This document shows, one piece after another, positions 51,808 through 60,404 of a stretch of 64,000 nt of DNA. The notes beneath the pieces were generated by a model. It was not told where the DNA came from and did no database searches. It saw only the letters and a program-made list of their open reading frames with translations. The position numbers and the translations under genes were made by a program. Every line of letters starts with the position of its first letter. The stretch's first letter is position 1. This DNA is from JAJDTQ01 sp965204235 (GTDB lineage Bacteria; Desulfobacterota; Binatia; UBA9968; JAJDTQ01), in the NCBI GenBank assembly GCA_965204235.1, contig OZ241979.1:3348001-3412000 (forward strand), read 5' to 3'.

Positions 51808-53333
51808 CGCCGGCTCCAGGCCAGCCAGCGCCGGAACACCTTCTTCACCAGGGGCGTCAACCGCGTGCGGTTGTAGGCGTCGCCGGCCTGCTTGATGGCC
51901 TCGGCCTGGGTGGGGTAGGGGTGGATGACGTTGGCGATGGCCCCGAGGCCGACTTTCCCGGCCATGGCCAGGGTGATCTCGCTGATCATCTCGCCGGCGT
52001 GGCGGGCCACGATGGTGCCTCCGACGATCCTGTCGGTCCCCTTCCTGACGTGGACCTTGACGAAGCCGTTCTCCTCGCCGTCGGCCAGGGCCCGGTCCAC
52101 CTCCCGGAGCTCCCGCACGAAGGTGTCGATGGCGACCCCCTGCCGCTCGGCGTCCCGCTCGTACATGCCCACGTGGGCGATTTCCGGGTCGGTGTAGGTG
52201 GCCCAGGGCATGATGAGGGAGCTCAGCTTCCTGCTCTTGTAGAACAGCGCGTTCTGGATGATGAGGCGCGCCGCGGCGTCGGCCGCGTGGGTGAACTTCC
52301 AGTCCATGCACACGTCGCCGCCCGCGAAGATGCGCGGGTTGGTGGTCTGGAGGTAGTCGTTGACCACGATGCCGCGGGCGGCGTCGTACTGCACCCCGAC
52401 CCCGTCCAGGTTGAGGCCGTCCACGTTGGGGGTGCGCCCGGCCCCCACCAGCACCTCGTCCACGGCCACCGAGTCCGCGGCGCCGTCCGCCTCGAAATGG
52501 ATCGCTTTCCGGCCGTTCTCCGCGGCCACCCGGGTGATGGCGCTGTCGAGCACGAGCTCGATCCCCTCCTTCACGAACCGGTCCTGCACGATGGCGGCGG
52601 CGTCGGCGTCCTCGCGGTTCAGGATGTGGCCGCCGTTGTGGAACAGCGACACCTGGCAACCCAGGCGCCGGAAGGTCTGCGCCAGCTCGCAGCCGATGGG
52701 GCCGGCGCCGATGACGGCGATCCGCTCCGGGCGCTCGGTGAGCGAGAAGACCGTCTCGTTGGTGAGGTAGCCGGCCTCCGCCAGCCCCTCCACGGGCGGC
52801 CGCGGCGCATCCGCCCGGGCGCCCGAGGCGATGACGGCCTTCTTGAAGTGCAACGCCCGGCCGTCCACCTCCACGGTCTCCGGGCCGGAGAACCGGGCGT
52901 CCCCCAGGAACACGTCGATGCCCAGCTCGGTAAAGCGCTTCACCGAGTCGTGGTGGCTGATGTGGGAGCGGATCCGCCGCATGCGTTCCATGACCGCGGC
53001 GAAGTCCACGTCCACGTCTTCCGGCCCGCGGATGCCGAACGAGCCGGCCTCGCGGATCTCCGCGGCCACGCGGGACGAACGGATGATGCACTTGGACGGG
53101 ACGCATCCGACGTTCAGGCAGTCGCCGCCCAGGTAGTGGCGCTCCACCAGGGCGACCTTGGCGCCGAGACCCGCGGCCCCGGCCGCGGTCACCAGCCCCG
53201 CGGTGCCGGCGCCGATGACCACCAGGTTGTAGCGGTCCGCGGGCGTGGGGTTGGTCCAGTCCTCCGGGTGGGTGTTGGACCCCAGCACCCGGTTGTAGTC
53301 GTCCTGCGGCGAAAGCTGCGGAATGTTGCGCAT
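51804..53333 (-). CDS. mercuric-reductase-like pyridine nucleotide-disulfide oxidoreductase
   Basis: A 509-residue FAD enzyme. FAD-binding YNLVVIGAGTAGLVTAAGAA, redox-active disulfide in GGDCLNVGCVPSK, NAD(P) motif IAVIGAGPIGCELAQTF, and VLVGAGRTPNVDGL are standard. The C-terminal dimer domain ends with IHPYPTQAEAIKQAGDAYNR. It lacks the C-terminal vicinal cysteines of true MerA, so it is likely a general dithiol/quinone reductase of the same clan. It is downstream of the TVP38 gene (56 bp), a recurrent pairing. Start ATG at 53331-53333, with family similarity beginning soon after. Confidence 0.88.
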   Translation of the reverse strand: MRNIPQLSPQDDYNRVLGSNTHPEDWTNPTPADRYNLVVIGAGTAGLVTAAGAAGLGAKVALVERHYLGGDCLNVGCVPSKCIIRSSRVAAEIREAGSFGIRGPEDVDVDFAAVMERMRRIRSHISHHDSVKRFTELGIDVFLGDARFSGPETVEVDGRALHFKKAVIASGARADAPRPPVEGLAEAGYLTNETVFSLTERPERIAVIGAGPIGCELAQTFRRLGCQVSLFHNGGHILNREDADAAAIVQDRFVKEGIELVLDSAITRVAAENGRKAIHFEADGAADSVAVDEVLVGAGRTPNVDGLNLDGVGVQYDAARGIVVNDYLQTTNPRIFAGGDVCMDWKFTHAADAAARLIIQNALFYKSRKLSSLIMPWATYTDPEIAHVGMYERDAERQGVAIDTFVRELREVDRALADGEENGFVKVHVRKGTDRIVGGTIVARHAGEMISEITLAMAGKVGLGAIANVIHPYPTQAEAIKQAGDAYNRTRLTPLVKKVFRRWLAWSRR

Positions 53334-53389
53334 GAGTTCGTTCTCCCAAACCTTTTCGGTGACCGCCGCGGCCTTTGCGGCCCGGCCCC

Positions 53390-54088
53390 CTACGGCGTCT
53401 TCGCCTGCCTCCTCCTGTTGACGAGGGCGACGCATTTCTTGGCGATGAGGGGAAAGAGCCCGAGCAGTGCGAAGGAGAGCAGGAGCTGCCACGAAAGGAT
53501 GCCGGCCAGGGAATCGATCCGGGCCAACTGGGTGCCGGCGTTGACATAGACGATGGTGCCGGGGAGCATGCCGAGTTGGCTCACGAAGAAGAACTGCGGC
53601 GTGCGGATGGGCGTCAGTCCCATTACGAGGTTGATGACGAAGAACGGAATGACCGGGATCAGCCGCATGGTGAAGAGGTAGAACATCCCCTCGTTGGCGA
53701 TGCCGTTGTTGATGGCCTCGAGCCGGTCTCCGAACTTTCCCTGGACGCTGTCCCGCAGGAGGAAACGGGCCACCAGGAACGCCAGGGTGGCGCCGATGGT
53801 GCTGCAGAACGACACGATGACGGTCCCGGTGAGCACCCCGAAGAGGGCGCCTCCCAGGAGCGTCAGGACCGCGGCGCCCGGCAGCGAGAGTGACGTCACC
53901 GCCACATAGACGGCCGCGTAAGCCGCGATGGTGACGGAGGGGTTCTGTTGGTAGTATGCCTGGTAGGCGTCCCGCTGCGCCTTGATGAACTCCAGGTTGA
54001 AGTACCTTCCCAGGTCGAAGACGAAGAAGCAGACCACCAGGGCCGCCACCAGCGCCACGAGCGCTATCTTCACGAACCGTTGGTTCAT
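53390..54088 (-). CDS. TVP38/TMEM64 (DedA-clan) membrane protein
   Basis: A 232-residue protein with about six hydrophobic segments. Signature VTSLSLPGAAVLTLLGGALF and GTVIVSFCSTIGATLAFLVA are the SNARE-associated/VTT domain. LFTMRLIPVIPFFVINLVMG contains the conserved FxxRLIPxxPF-like motif. ATG at 54086-54088 follows GAGAGG. Paired with the mercuric-reductase-like gene, as in many proteobacteria. Proposed lipid scramblase or flippase-type function for the clan. Confidence 0.9.
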   Translation of the reverse strand: MNQRFVKIALVALVAALVVCFFVFDLGRYFNLEFIKAQRDAYQAYYQQNPSVTIAAYAAVYVAVTSLSLPGAAVLTLLGGALFGVLTGTVIVSFCSTIGATLAFLVARFLLRDSVQGKFGDRLEAINNGIANEGMFYLFTMRLIPVIPFFVINLVMGLTPIRTPQFFFVSQLGMLPGTIVYVNAGTQLARIDSLAGILSWQLLLSFALLGLFPLIAKKCVALVNRRRQAKTP

Positions 54089-54232
54089 GGAACCTCTCCC
54101 AAGGACAGGGGCTCGCTGGCCCCGGCGCCGCAACCGGGTTTCAAGGGGCAGGGTTTCATGGGTACGGTCCTTTATACTCGTTGCCTTCCCATATGGCTAC
54201 CGCGGCCCCCCGGTATTGCTGGCTTGGTATTG

Positions 54233-54991
54233 ATGAACGAGTCAGCGGTCCTTATAGTCGATTTGGTGTCCCAGGTGAATTCCGCGAAGGGCGGGCCGCT
54301 CCGGCCGGCCCTGGCCGTCATGGCGCGGGCGCCGAGTCCGGGCAGGGTCAAGACCCGGTTGTGTCCGCCCCTCGCCCCGGAGGAGGCGGCCGAATTCTAC
54401 GACTGCCTGCTGCGCGACGTGCTCGGGGACCTGTCCCGCTCGGAGCGGTGGGACACGTGGGTGGCGTACGCGGAGCGCAGCCGGGACTACTTCCTGAGGC
54501 TGCGGGAGCGCCGCGCGGCCCTGCTGCCCCAGCGCGGCGCGTCGCTGGGGGACCGCATGCACTCGGTGTTCGTGGACCTGTACCGTGCGGGCTACCGGCA
54601 GGTGGTGCTGGTGGGCAGCGACGTTCCGGGCCTTGCCGGGACTTCCGTCAGGACCGCGTGCGAGGTCCTGGAACAGGGCCGGTGCGACGTGGCCCTCGGG
54701 CCCGCCCACGACGGCGGCTACTATCTCATCGGCCTCAACCGTCCCGCGGAAGGTCTCTTCCGCGGCGTCTCCTGGAGCACCGGGTCGGTCCTGGACCAGA
54801 CTCTGGCCCGGGCCAGGGATCTGCGTCTGCGGACGCACCTGGTGGCGGCCGCATACGACATCGACGTGGCCGAGGACCTGCAACGGCTCCGGCGGGACCT
54901 GGAGGGTTCCCGTGAACTGCGTGCGGTCCGCCCCCGGACCCACGCCTGGATGAGCCGGCGGGCGCGGGCCGCGGGCGAGAAGACCCCATGA
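54233..54991 (+). CDS. TIGR04282/DUF2064 glycosyltransferase-like protein
   Basis: A 252-residue GT-A fold protein. LAVMARAPSPGRVKTRLCPP is the nucleotide-sugar site; GASLGDRMHSVFVDLYRAGY, VVLVGSDVPGLAG (DxD-like) and LGPAHDGGYYLIGLNRP are the family marks. Related proteins transfer sugars in arsenosugar-like or other small-molecule pathways. ATG at 54233 keeps the first strand complete; no strong ribosome site is seen. Followed directly by repeat copy 11. Confidence 0.85.
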   Translation: MNESAVLIVDLVSQVNSAKGGPLRPALAVMARAPSPGRVKTRLCPPLAPEEAAEFYDCLLRDVLGDLSRSERWDTWVAYAERSRDYFLRLRERRAALLPQRGASLGDRMHSVFVDLYRAGYRQVVLVGSDVPGLAGTSVRTACEVLEQGRCDVALGPAHDGGYYLIGLNRPAEGLFRGVSWSTGSVLDQTLARARDLRLRTHLVAAAYDIDVAEDLQRLRRDLEGSRELRAVRPRTHAWMSRRARAAGEKTP

Positions 54992-54993
54992 GC

Positions 54994-55099
54994 GTCTGAT
55001 CCATTCCGGCTCGAGTTCCCTCTCCCCACGGGAAAGCGCGTCCTTCGACTTCGCTACGCTACGCTCAGGACGAACGGGATCGTTGTTCGGAGTTTGTCC
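54994..55099 (-). repeat. interspersed palindromic repeat family A, copy 11
   Basis: Reverse copy: TCTGATCCATTCCGGCTCGA at the left, core (GCTACGCTACGCTC variant) and GTTGTTCGGAGTTTGTCC at the right. Starts 3 bp after the DUF2064 gene stop. Confidence 0.85.
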
Positions 55100-55146
55100 A
55101 GGAACCCGGCGCCGCGCCCGAGTGGGCCGGCGGGTTGCGCCCGCGG

Positions 55147-56253
55147 TCAGGACGCGCGGAGATGGCGGCGGGCAGCGCGGATGGCCTTGGCGCTGAGGGA
55201 GGAGAGGGGGTAGGACGGGATCTCCGCGGCCCGGACCCAGCGCCACGAGGGTCCGTTCACCCGGACCTTGCGCCGCAGCACGTACACCGGGGCGGTGATG
55301 CGCCTGTCCGTGATGGCGTGGCGCACCACCGCCACGGGCTCCGACCCTCCCGACGTCGTTTCCGCGGCTTCCGCGGGCAGCGCCGCGGGCCCGGGCAGCT
55401 CCCAGAGGCCCGCGAGGATGCCGCTCTCCGGGCGGCGGTGGAGGAGGATCCGCGACCGCCACTCCACCAACACCATGGGCCATTCCACCGCCCGGGTGCG
55501 CAGGGGCCGGCGGCGCGGAAAGCCGAAGGAGCCGGTGGCGCGGGCTTGGCACCAGTGCGCCAGGGGGCAGCGCGGGCACTCGGGCGCGGAGGGCAGGCAG
55601 AGCGTAGCGCCCAGTTCCATGACCGCCTGGTTGAAGTCCCCCGGCCGGGACCGGGACACCATCCGTTCCGCGGCTTCCTCCAAGGCCCCGGGCTCGTTCC
55701 GTCCCAGCAGGCGCGCGTACACGCGCCGGACGTTCCCGTCGGTTGCGGCCCGGGGCTTGCCGAAGGCGATGCTCATGACCGCGCCCGCGGTATAACGGCC
55801 GACTCCGGGCAGCCGCAGCAACGCCTGGTGTTCGGCCGGCACCTTGCCTCCGTGCCGGCTTACCAGCAGCCGCGCCGCAAGTTTCAGGTTGGCGGCGCGC
55901 CGGTAGTATCCCAGGCCGCTCCAGACGCTCTGCACCCGGGGCAGGGGCGCCCGGTCCAGGGCCTCCACCGAAGGGAACGCTTCCATGAAGCGGCGGTAGT
56001 AGGGGAGCACCGCGGCCACCCGGGTCTGCTGCAGCATGGTCTCCGAGACCCAGATGGCGTAGGGGTCGCGGGTGGAACGCCAGGGCAGGGGGCGTTTGTG
56101 TCGGTCGTACCAGCGCAGCAGGGCCGCGCGTACCCGGCTCCGCGCCTTTGCCGGGAGCCCGCCGCAGGCGTCCGGCGGGACCGGTCCCTTGACTGTCAGG
56201 GCGCTCTGCGGGCGCCGTCGGCTGCTTCGCCCATCCTCGCGGCGGTCGGCCAC
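55147..56253 (-). CDS. mutY: A/G-specific adenine glycosylase
   Basis: A 368-residue base-excision repair enzyme removing adenine opposite 8-oxoguanine. LPWRSTRDPYAIWVSETMLQ and QTRVAAVLPYYRRFMEAFPS open the HhH-GPD domain. LLRLPGVGRYTAGAVMSIAF carries the hairpin-helix-hairpin and catalytic Asp follows in ATDGNVRRV. The 4Fe-4S loop is CLPSAPECPRCPLAHWC. The C-terminal Nudix-like domain starts about residue 240. The start is taken as a GTG at 56251-56253, two bases after the stop of the upstream gene (TAGCAGTG), because no ATG fits; moderately certain. Confidence 0.93.
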   Translation of the reverse strand: MADRREDGRSSRRRPQSALTVKGPVPPDACGGLPAKARSRVRAALLRWYDRHKRPLPWRSTRDPYAIWVSETMLQQTRVAAVLPYYRRFMEAFPSVEALDRAPLPRVQSVWSGLGYYRRAANLKLAARLLVSRHGGKVPAEHQALLRLPGVGRYTAGAVMSIAFGKPRAATDGNVRRVYARLLGRNEPGALEEAAERMVSRSRPGDFNQAVMELGATLCLPSAPECPRCPLAHWCQARATGSFGFPRRRPLRTRAVEWPMVLVEWRSRILLHRRPESGILAGLWELPGPAALPAEAAETTSGGSEPVAVVRHAITDRRITAPVYVLRRKVRVNGPSWRWVRAAEIPSYPLSSLSAKAIRAARRHLRAS

Positions 56254-56255
56254 TG

Positions 56256-57353
56256 CTAGTCGCGGATGTCCTGCAGGAACCACTCCCTGGGCAGCGGGTG
56301 TCCCAGCCCCCTGGCCTTGGCCCGCTCGAACGCGGTGCCGCCCACCGCGGCGAACTGGAGACCCTGGGTGCCCTGGTTGTTGAGGAACGTCACCTGCCGG
56401 GGGTCGGTCCTGCCGGGCCACTTGCCGGCCATCAGGTCGGGTATGGCGCCGATGTCGGGGTTGTCGATCTCGCGGATGGGCGAGGGGGGGATCCTGGCTT
56501 TCTCCTCGTCGGTGCCGGCGATGTAGGCGAACATGCCGTCGCTGCCGTGGACGGTCCCCGGCGGGGGGTCGTCCAGCACCAGGGTGGAGGCCCCCAGGCG
56601 CGCCTGGATGTCGCACTTGGCCAGTATCTCGGGGCCGGCTTCGTTGGAGCGGACGTTGGTGATGTGCATGCCCGGCTCCACCCATTCCGGCTTCATGACC
56701 TGCACCAGGGAGTCCGTGGTCAGGGCCACGATGTCCGCGCCGCGGCACGCTTCCTCGGCGTTGTCGCAGGTCTCGACGGTGAGCCCCAGTTGCTCGCGCA
56801 TCTCCGCGGCGAAGCTCTCGCGGTTGGCCCTGGTGGGGCTGAACACGCGCAGCAACTCGATGTCGCGCACCTCGTGGATGGCCTGGGTGTAGGTCCGCGC
56901 CATCCCGCCGGAGCCGAGCAGCCCCACCACCCTGGAGTCCCGGCGGGACAGGTGCTTGACCCCGATTCCGGCGCAGGCGCCCACCCGCATGTGCTGCAGG
57001 TAGCCGTCGTTCATCAGCGCCAGCGGCTCGCCGTTGCGCACGCTCAGGAGGAATATGAGACCGCAATAGGTGCCCGGCTCCATGCAGTACTTGTCCTCGG
57101 TCTCGAACTCCCCGTCCCGCTCCCACACGAGCATGTCCGACTTCATGCGGATGGCCATGTAGCCCAAGGACCGGCTGGCGCCCTCCATGGTCCCCCAGCG
57201 ATAGTAGTGGGGCTCCCGCGGCACGTAGAAGTCGATCCTCGGCCGGTACGCGGCCTCGTTCCGGGACAGGTCGCGGTAGGCGTCCTCCATGGCGGCGATG
57301 CAGGTCTTCATGTCGAGGACTTCCCGGATGTGTTCGTTGGTCAGGAACAGCAT
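56256..57353 (-). CDS. ornithine cyclodeaminase/mu-crystallin family protein
   Basis: A 365-residue NAD(P)-binding protein. Recognisable parts are LFLTNEHIREVLDMKTCIAA, MEDAYRDLSRNEAAYRPR and the Rossmann turn VGLLGSGGMARTYTQAIHEV. ALTTDSLVQVMKPEWVEPGM precedes HITNVRSNEAGPEIL. The family includes ornithine cyclodeaminases, alanine dehydrogenases and imine reductases. ATG at 57351-57353 follows AAGGAGGAG. It sits between a UbiD-like gene and mutY on the same strand. A second family member begins at the right end of the window. Confidence 0.87.
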   Translation of the reverse strand: MLFLTNEHIREVLDMKTCIAAMEDAYRDLSRNEAAYRPRIDFYVPREPHYYRWGTMEGASRSLGYMAIRMKSDMLVWERDGEFETEDKYCMEPGTYCGLIFLLSVRNGEPLALMNDGYLQHMRVGACAGIGVKHLSRRDSRVVGLLGSGGMARTYTQAIHEVRDIELLRVFSPTRANRESFAAEMREQLGLTVETCDNAEEACRGADIVALTTDSLVQVMKPEWVEPGMHITNVRSNEAGPEILAKCDIQARLGASTLVLDDPPPGTVHGSDGMFAYIAGTDEEKARIPPSPIREIDNPDIGAIPDLMAGKWPGRTDPRQVTFLNNQGTQGLQFAAVGGTAFERAKARGLGHPLPREWFLQDIRD

Positions 57354-57496
57354 GGCTCCTCCTTGCGGATGGGTTCCCCGCGGGAGACCGGATCGGCTTG
57401 GGCCTCCCTGCGCGCGGCGCCTCCCGATGGTCCGGGCCTCCGGTCCCTTCGCCTCCCGGCGTCGCCTTCGCCTCCGGCCGGACCGCCGGCCCCGGG

Positions 57497-58912
57497 CTAC
57501 CGGAAGCGCGTCCCGAAGTACTTCGTCAGGTCGATGTCGTCCGTGCCCGGGACCCGGATCTCCTGTGGGTAGTCGGACTTCCGCGTGGCGTCCACTCCCA
57601 CCTTGGTGACCAGATGGGACCCGCCCGCGGGGTCGTAGGACGCCGGGTCCAACGGGGAGCCCCTGGAGTGGGTGACCATGAACACGTCCCGGTCCGCCCG
57701 GACCCGGGTGGCGATGGCGTGCATCACGTCGCTGTCGTTGCCGATGTCCACGTCCGCGTCCACGCACACCACGAACTTGAGGAAGGGGTCCGCGGCGAAC
57801 GCGGCCATGGCGGCGTTCTTGGCGTCGCCATCGATGACGGCGTCCATCTGGATGTAGCAGACGTAGCGGGAGCGGCCGCAGGGAGGCACGTACACGGCCT
57901 TGACCCCGGCGCTGGCGATGCGGCAGGTGTGGTAGATGTAGCTGTTGCGGGTCACCCCCGAGAGCAGCAGGTTGTCCGCGTGGCCCACGAAGGAGCTCTG
58001 GTAGAGCGGGCTCTTCCGCATGGTCATGGCCTTGACATAGACCACCGGGTTGATGCGCTGGGGTCCGTAGGTGCCGGGGTACTCGCCGAAGGGCGCCTCC
58101 TCCTCCACTTCGGTGGGGTGGATCTCGCATTCCAGCACGATCTCCGAGCTGGCCGGCACCTCCACGTCGATGGTCTTGCACTTCACCAGCTCCACCGGCC
58201 TGCCCAGCATGGCCCCGGCGATGCTGAACTCGTCGGTGTCGATGGAGGTGAAGCTCAGGTTGCCGATGTTCATGGCCGGGTGGCCGCCGATGACCGCGGC
58301 CATCTGCGTGGGCCGGCCCCTGGCCTGGTTCTTCTTGAGGATGTAGTGGCCGTGGGCGGTCTCCGAGATCTGGATGCCGAAGCGGTTCCGGCCCTTCAGT
58401 TGCAGGCGGTAGATGCCGGCGTTGCGGATGCCCGTGTCCGGGTCCTTCATCACGTCGAACGCCAGCGTGACGTAACGCCCGGCGTCCAGCTCGTGGTACT
58501 GGAGGATGGGCAGCCGGGTGACGTCCACCTGGTCGCCGGTGAGCACCACTTCGTGGCACGGCGCCGAACCGCCGTCCACCACCACCGGCGGCAGCGGGTT
58601 GGCCTCGCGCCTGCCGTACTCGTGGATGAAGTCCGCGGGCGTGGCGTCGTAGGGCAGCCCGATGGCCATGGCCAGCCGCGGAAAGCTGGCGTGCATGTTG
58701 GTGACCAGCGGGATGGAGGACCCCCGGACGTTCTCGAAGACCACGCAGGGAAACCGCTGCTGCCTTTCGAGCCTGGCCAGGACCCCCGTCACCTCGAACA
58801 CCGGGTCCACCTCCCGGGTCACCCGGACCACCTCGTCGGGATAGCGGGCTTCGAGAAAGGCGATGGCCTCCCCGAGGGTCTGGCCCATGCCGTCGGTTGC
58901 GTCGGTCGTCAT
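57497..58912 (-). CDS. UbiD-family (prenyl-FMN) decarboxylase
   Basis: A 471-residue decarboxylase-like protein. Markers are RFPCVVFENVRGSSIPLVTN, the middle GIQISETAHGHYILKKNQ, and GAMLGRPVELVKCKTIDVEV. The catalytic region reads EIVLECEIHPTEVEEEAPFG then EYPGTYG (Glu-Arg-Glu type acid region), and VVCVDADVDIGNDSDVMHAI is the conserved metal-binding part. UbiD enzymes need prenylated FMN from UbiX, which is not in the window. Likely acts on an aromatic or unsaturated acid; forms a possible catabolic unit with the neighbouring cyclodeaminase-like gene. Confidence 0.9.
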   Translation of the reverse strand: MTTDATDGMGQTLGEAIAFLEARYPDEVVRVTREVDPVFEVTGVLARLERQQRFPCVVFENVRGSSIPLVTNMHASFPRLAMAIGLPYDATPADFIHEYGRREANPLPPVVVDGGSAPCHEVVLTGDQVDVTRLPILQYHELDAGRYVTLAFDVMKDPDTGIRNAGIYRLQLKGRNRFGIQISETAHGHYILKKNQARGRPTQMAAVIGGHPAMNIGNLSFTSIDTDEFSIAGAMLGRPVELVKCKTIDVEVPASSEIVLECEIHPTEVEEEAPFGEYPGTYGPQRINPVVYVKAMTMRKSPLYQSSFVGHADNLLLSGVTRNSYIYHTCRIASAGVKAVYVPPCGRSRYVCYIQMDAVIDGDAKNAAMAAFAADPFLKFVVCVDADVDIGNDSDVMHAIATRVRADRDVFMVTHSRGSPLDPASYDPAGGSHLVTKVGVDATRKSDYPQEIRVPGTDDIDLTKYFGTRFR

Positions 58913-59016
58913 GGCCGGACGCTTAACACGTGGTTCCGTCCGTCGCAAGGGATGGGAGGCGGGGTCGTTTTGGAGCAGGACTTGCCATGTAACCAAATAT
59001 CGGTTACTTTCCTGCA

Positions 59017-59280
59017 ATGTACGAGGTCATCATCAAGAGAAGAACCCTCAAAAGCATAGAAAGAATGCCCGAGTCCGTTCAGAAGAAGGCGGCCAACCTT
59101 GTAGAAGACTTGCGCGACATGGGTCCACTGAGAAAAGACTGGCCGAATTTCGGCAAACTTGGAAAAGATCAATATCATTGTCACTTGGCCTATGGTTGGG
59201 TGGCTTGTTGGTCCTATGAGCGCGACTCGGTCGTCATTGAGGTGTACTATGCAGGCAGTCGTGAAAACGCCCCGTATTGA
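59017..59280 (+). CDS. RelE/HigB-type toxin
   Basis: An 87-residue mRNA-interferase-like toxin. MYEVIIKRRTLKSIERMPES and VQKKAANLVEDLRDMGP give the RelE helix pair; YHCHLAYGWVACWSYERD and IEVYYAGSRENAPY the beta sheet with the usual C-terminal Arg-Glu-Asn-Ala-Pro-Tyr. It overlaps the antitoxin gene by 32 bp with toxin first, the HigBA order. AT-richer than the chromosome background. Confidence 0.85.
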   Translation: MYEVIIKRRTLKSIERMPESVQKKAANLVEDLRDMGPLRKDWPNFGKLGKDQYHCHLAYGWVACWSYERDSVVIEVYYAGSRENAPY

Positions 59281-59617
59281 GGTCAACATCAAGGGAGAAA
59301 TCCCTCTCAAGCTGATTGCAGCCCTGGAAGAAGAATTTGGCGACAACCTTCTGCTTGCGGAAGAAAGCGATGAAGAAGTCGTGGACGTTTTTGCAACCGG
59401 TTGGTACCGGGAGATCAAGTCAAAGACCACTCCGGGCGAGAATCTCAAGATATATCGCGAGAACCATGGGCTGACACAAGTCCGATTGGGTGAAATACTT
59501 GGCGGAGTCCCCCGTCAGCATGTTTCCAATATGGAACGCGGCGTCCGCCCCGTGAGTATGAAAACGGCCCGCAAACTGGCCAGGATCTTCAAGGTGTCTC
59601 CGGCGAAGTTCATCTGA
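59249..59617 (+). CDS. HigA-type antitoxin with XRE helix-turn-helix
   Basis: A 122-residue antitoxin. The N-terminal part (VNIKGEIPLKLIAALEEEFG) should bind the toxin; residues ~65-120 are a HTH_3 domain (LKIYRENHGLTQVRLGEILG, VPRQHVSNMERGVRPVSMKT, ARKLARIFKVSPAKF). It probably represses its own operon. ATG at 59249 is inside the toxin gene, 32 bp before its stop. Confidence 0.85.
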   Translation: MQAVVKTPRIEVNIKGEIPLKLIAALEEEFGDNLLLAEESDEEVVDVFATGWYREIKSKTTPGENLKIYRENHGLTQVRLGEILGGVPRQHVSNMERGVRPVSMKTARKLARIFKVSPAKFI

Positions 59618-59685
59618 TTCGACGCGAACCTGTAGAAGCCGGGGGGCCACCGGGATGGGAGAACCACTATGGCAACTGCCGAATC

Positions 59686-59937
59686 GCGGGATTGACAACG
59701 GGCCTCGGCTGGCCATAGAGTCGGGAGAGGGAACGGGGGGTGCTCGCACAGGTACGCGTGGCTCTTGGCAGGCACGCAGGAGGGAGTCATGGCACTCTAT
59801 CCCACCGCGGGCCTGGGCATCGGCTGGATCCGCGAGACCGACCTCGCGGTGGCGCTGTGCAAGGCCTGGAACGACTTCGTCTCCGAGGAGTTCCAGAAGG
59901 TCAGCCCGAGGCTGAAGGGCGTCGCGCTGGTCTCCTT
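59686..59937 (+). repeat. duplicated promoter, leader and 5-prime part of the amidohydrolase
   Basis: Matches 62354 onward: GCGGGATTGACAACGGG..., TGGCCATAGAGTCGGGAGAG, GGTACGCGTGGCTCTTGGCA and the ribosome site GGAGGGAGTCATGGCA. After the second codon it jumps to CTCTATCCCACCGCGGGCCT (62687 in the intact gene), so about 210 bp are deleted. Similarity ends at 59937. Confidence 0.85.
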
Positions 59938-60145
59938 GAATCCAGCGGCGAGCCAGTACGTTCGGGAGGCGGACCGGCTGAATTTCCGGATTATCCACTC
60001 GTTGCGAAAGAGGGGTTTCGGATTCAAGGAGGACTTTTCGTTTTTCCTGACGCTGACGCGAAGTCTCTCGGGTCTCGAACTGCACGAAAGTCGGCTGCTG
60101 TCCCATGTCGCGGCCGGAAGATGCAAGCAGAAGCTCTGGAGATGA
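59789..60145 (+). pseudogene. internally deleted and truncated amidohydrolase copy
   Basis: The frame begins MALYPTAGLGIGWIRETDLA and follows the intact protein to KVSPRLKGVALVS. It then switches to unrelated sequence (LNPAASQYVREADRLNFRII and SLRKRGFGFKEDFSFFLTLT), which I do not recognise. All metal-binding residues of the enzyme are absent. The frame ends two bases before the parD start and may be the tail of another lost gene. Confidence 0.75.
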
Positions 60146-60146
60146 C

Positions 60147-60404
60147 ATGAGCAACATACGCAAGATCATCATACTGACCGATCAGCAAGACCAGTGGATC
60201 AAGACACAGGCTGCGGCTGGCAACTTTACCGACGCCAGTGAGTACATCCGTGAACTGATCCGTCGTGATCAGGAGCAGGCTGCCAGAGTTCAAGCTCTCA
60301 AGGGTGTGATTCAGGAGGGTTTGGACAGTGGGGTGAGTGATAAAACCGTACCGATGATCATGGAGGAAGCCGAAGCTCGGCTTCGAAACGATGGCCGCCT
60401 ATAG
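60147..60404 (+). CDS. ParD-like antitoxin
   Basis: An 85-residue ribbon-helix-helix protein: KIIILTDQQDQWIKTQAAAG and NFTDASEYIRELIRRDQEQA are the DNA-binding part, followed by a flexible C-terminal half (LKGVIQEGLDSGVSDKTVPM). ATG at 60147 with CTGGAG upstream. Its last codons overlap the original parE start (ATG at 60391), but that toxin gene is interrupted. Confidence 0.85.
   Translation: MSNIRKIIILTDQQDQWIKTQAAAGNFTDASEYIRELIRRDQEQAARVQALKGVIQEGLDSGVSDKTVPMIMEEAEARLRNDGRL

Noticed and set aside
51804..53333. True mercuric reductase (merA) of a mercury-resistance operon
   Set aside because: No vicinal cysteines at the C-terminus, no MerA-type HMA domain and no mer genes; the TVP38 pairing fits a general flavoprotein.
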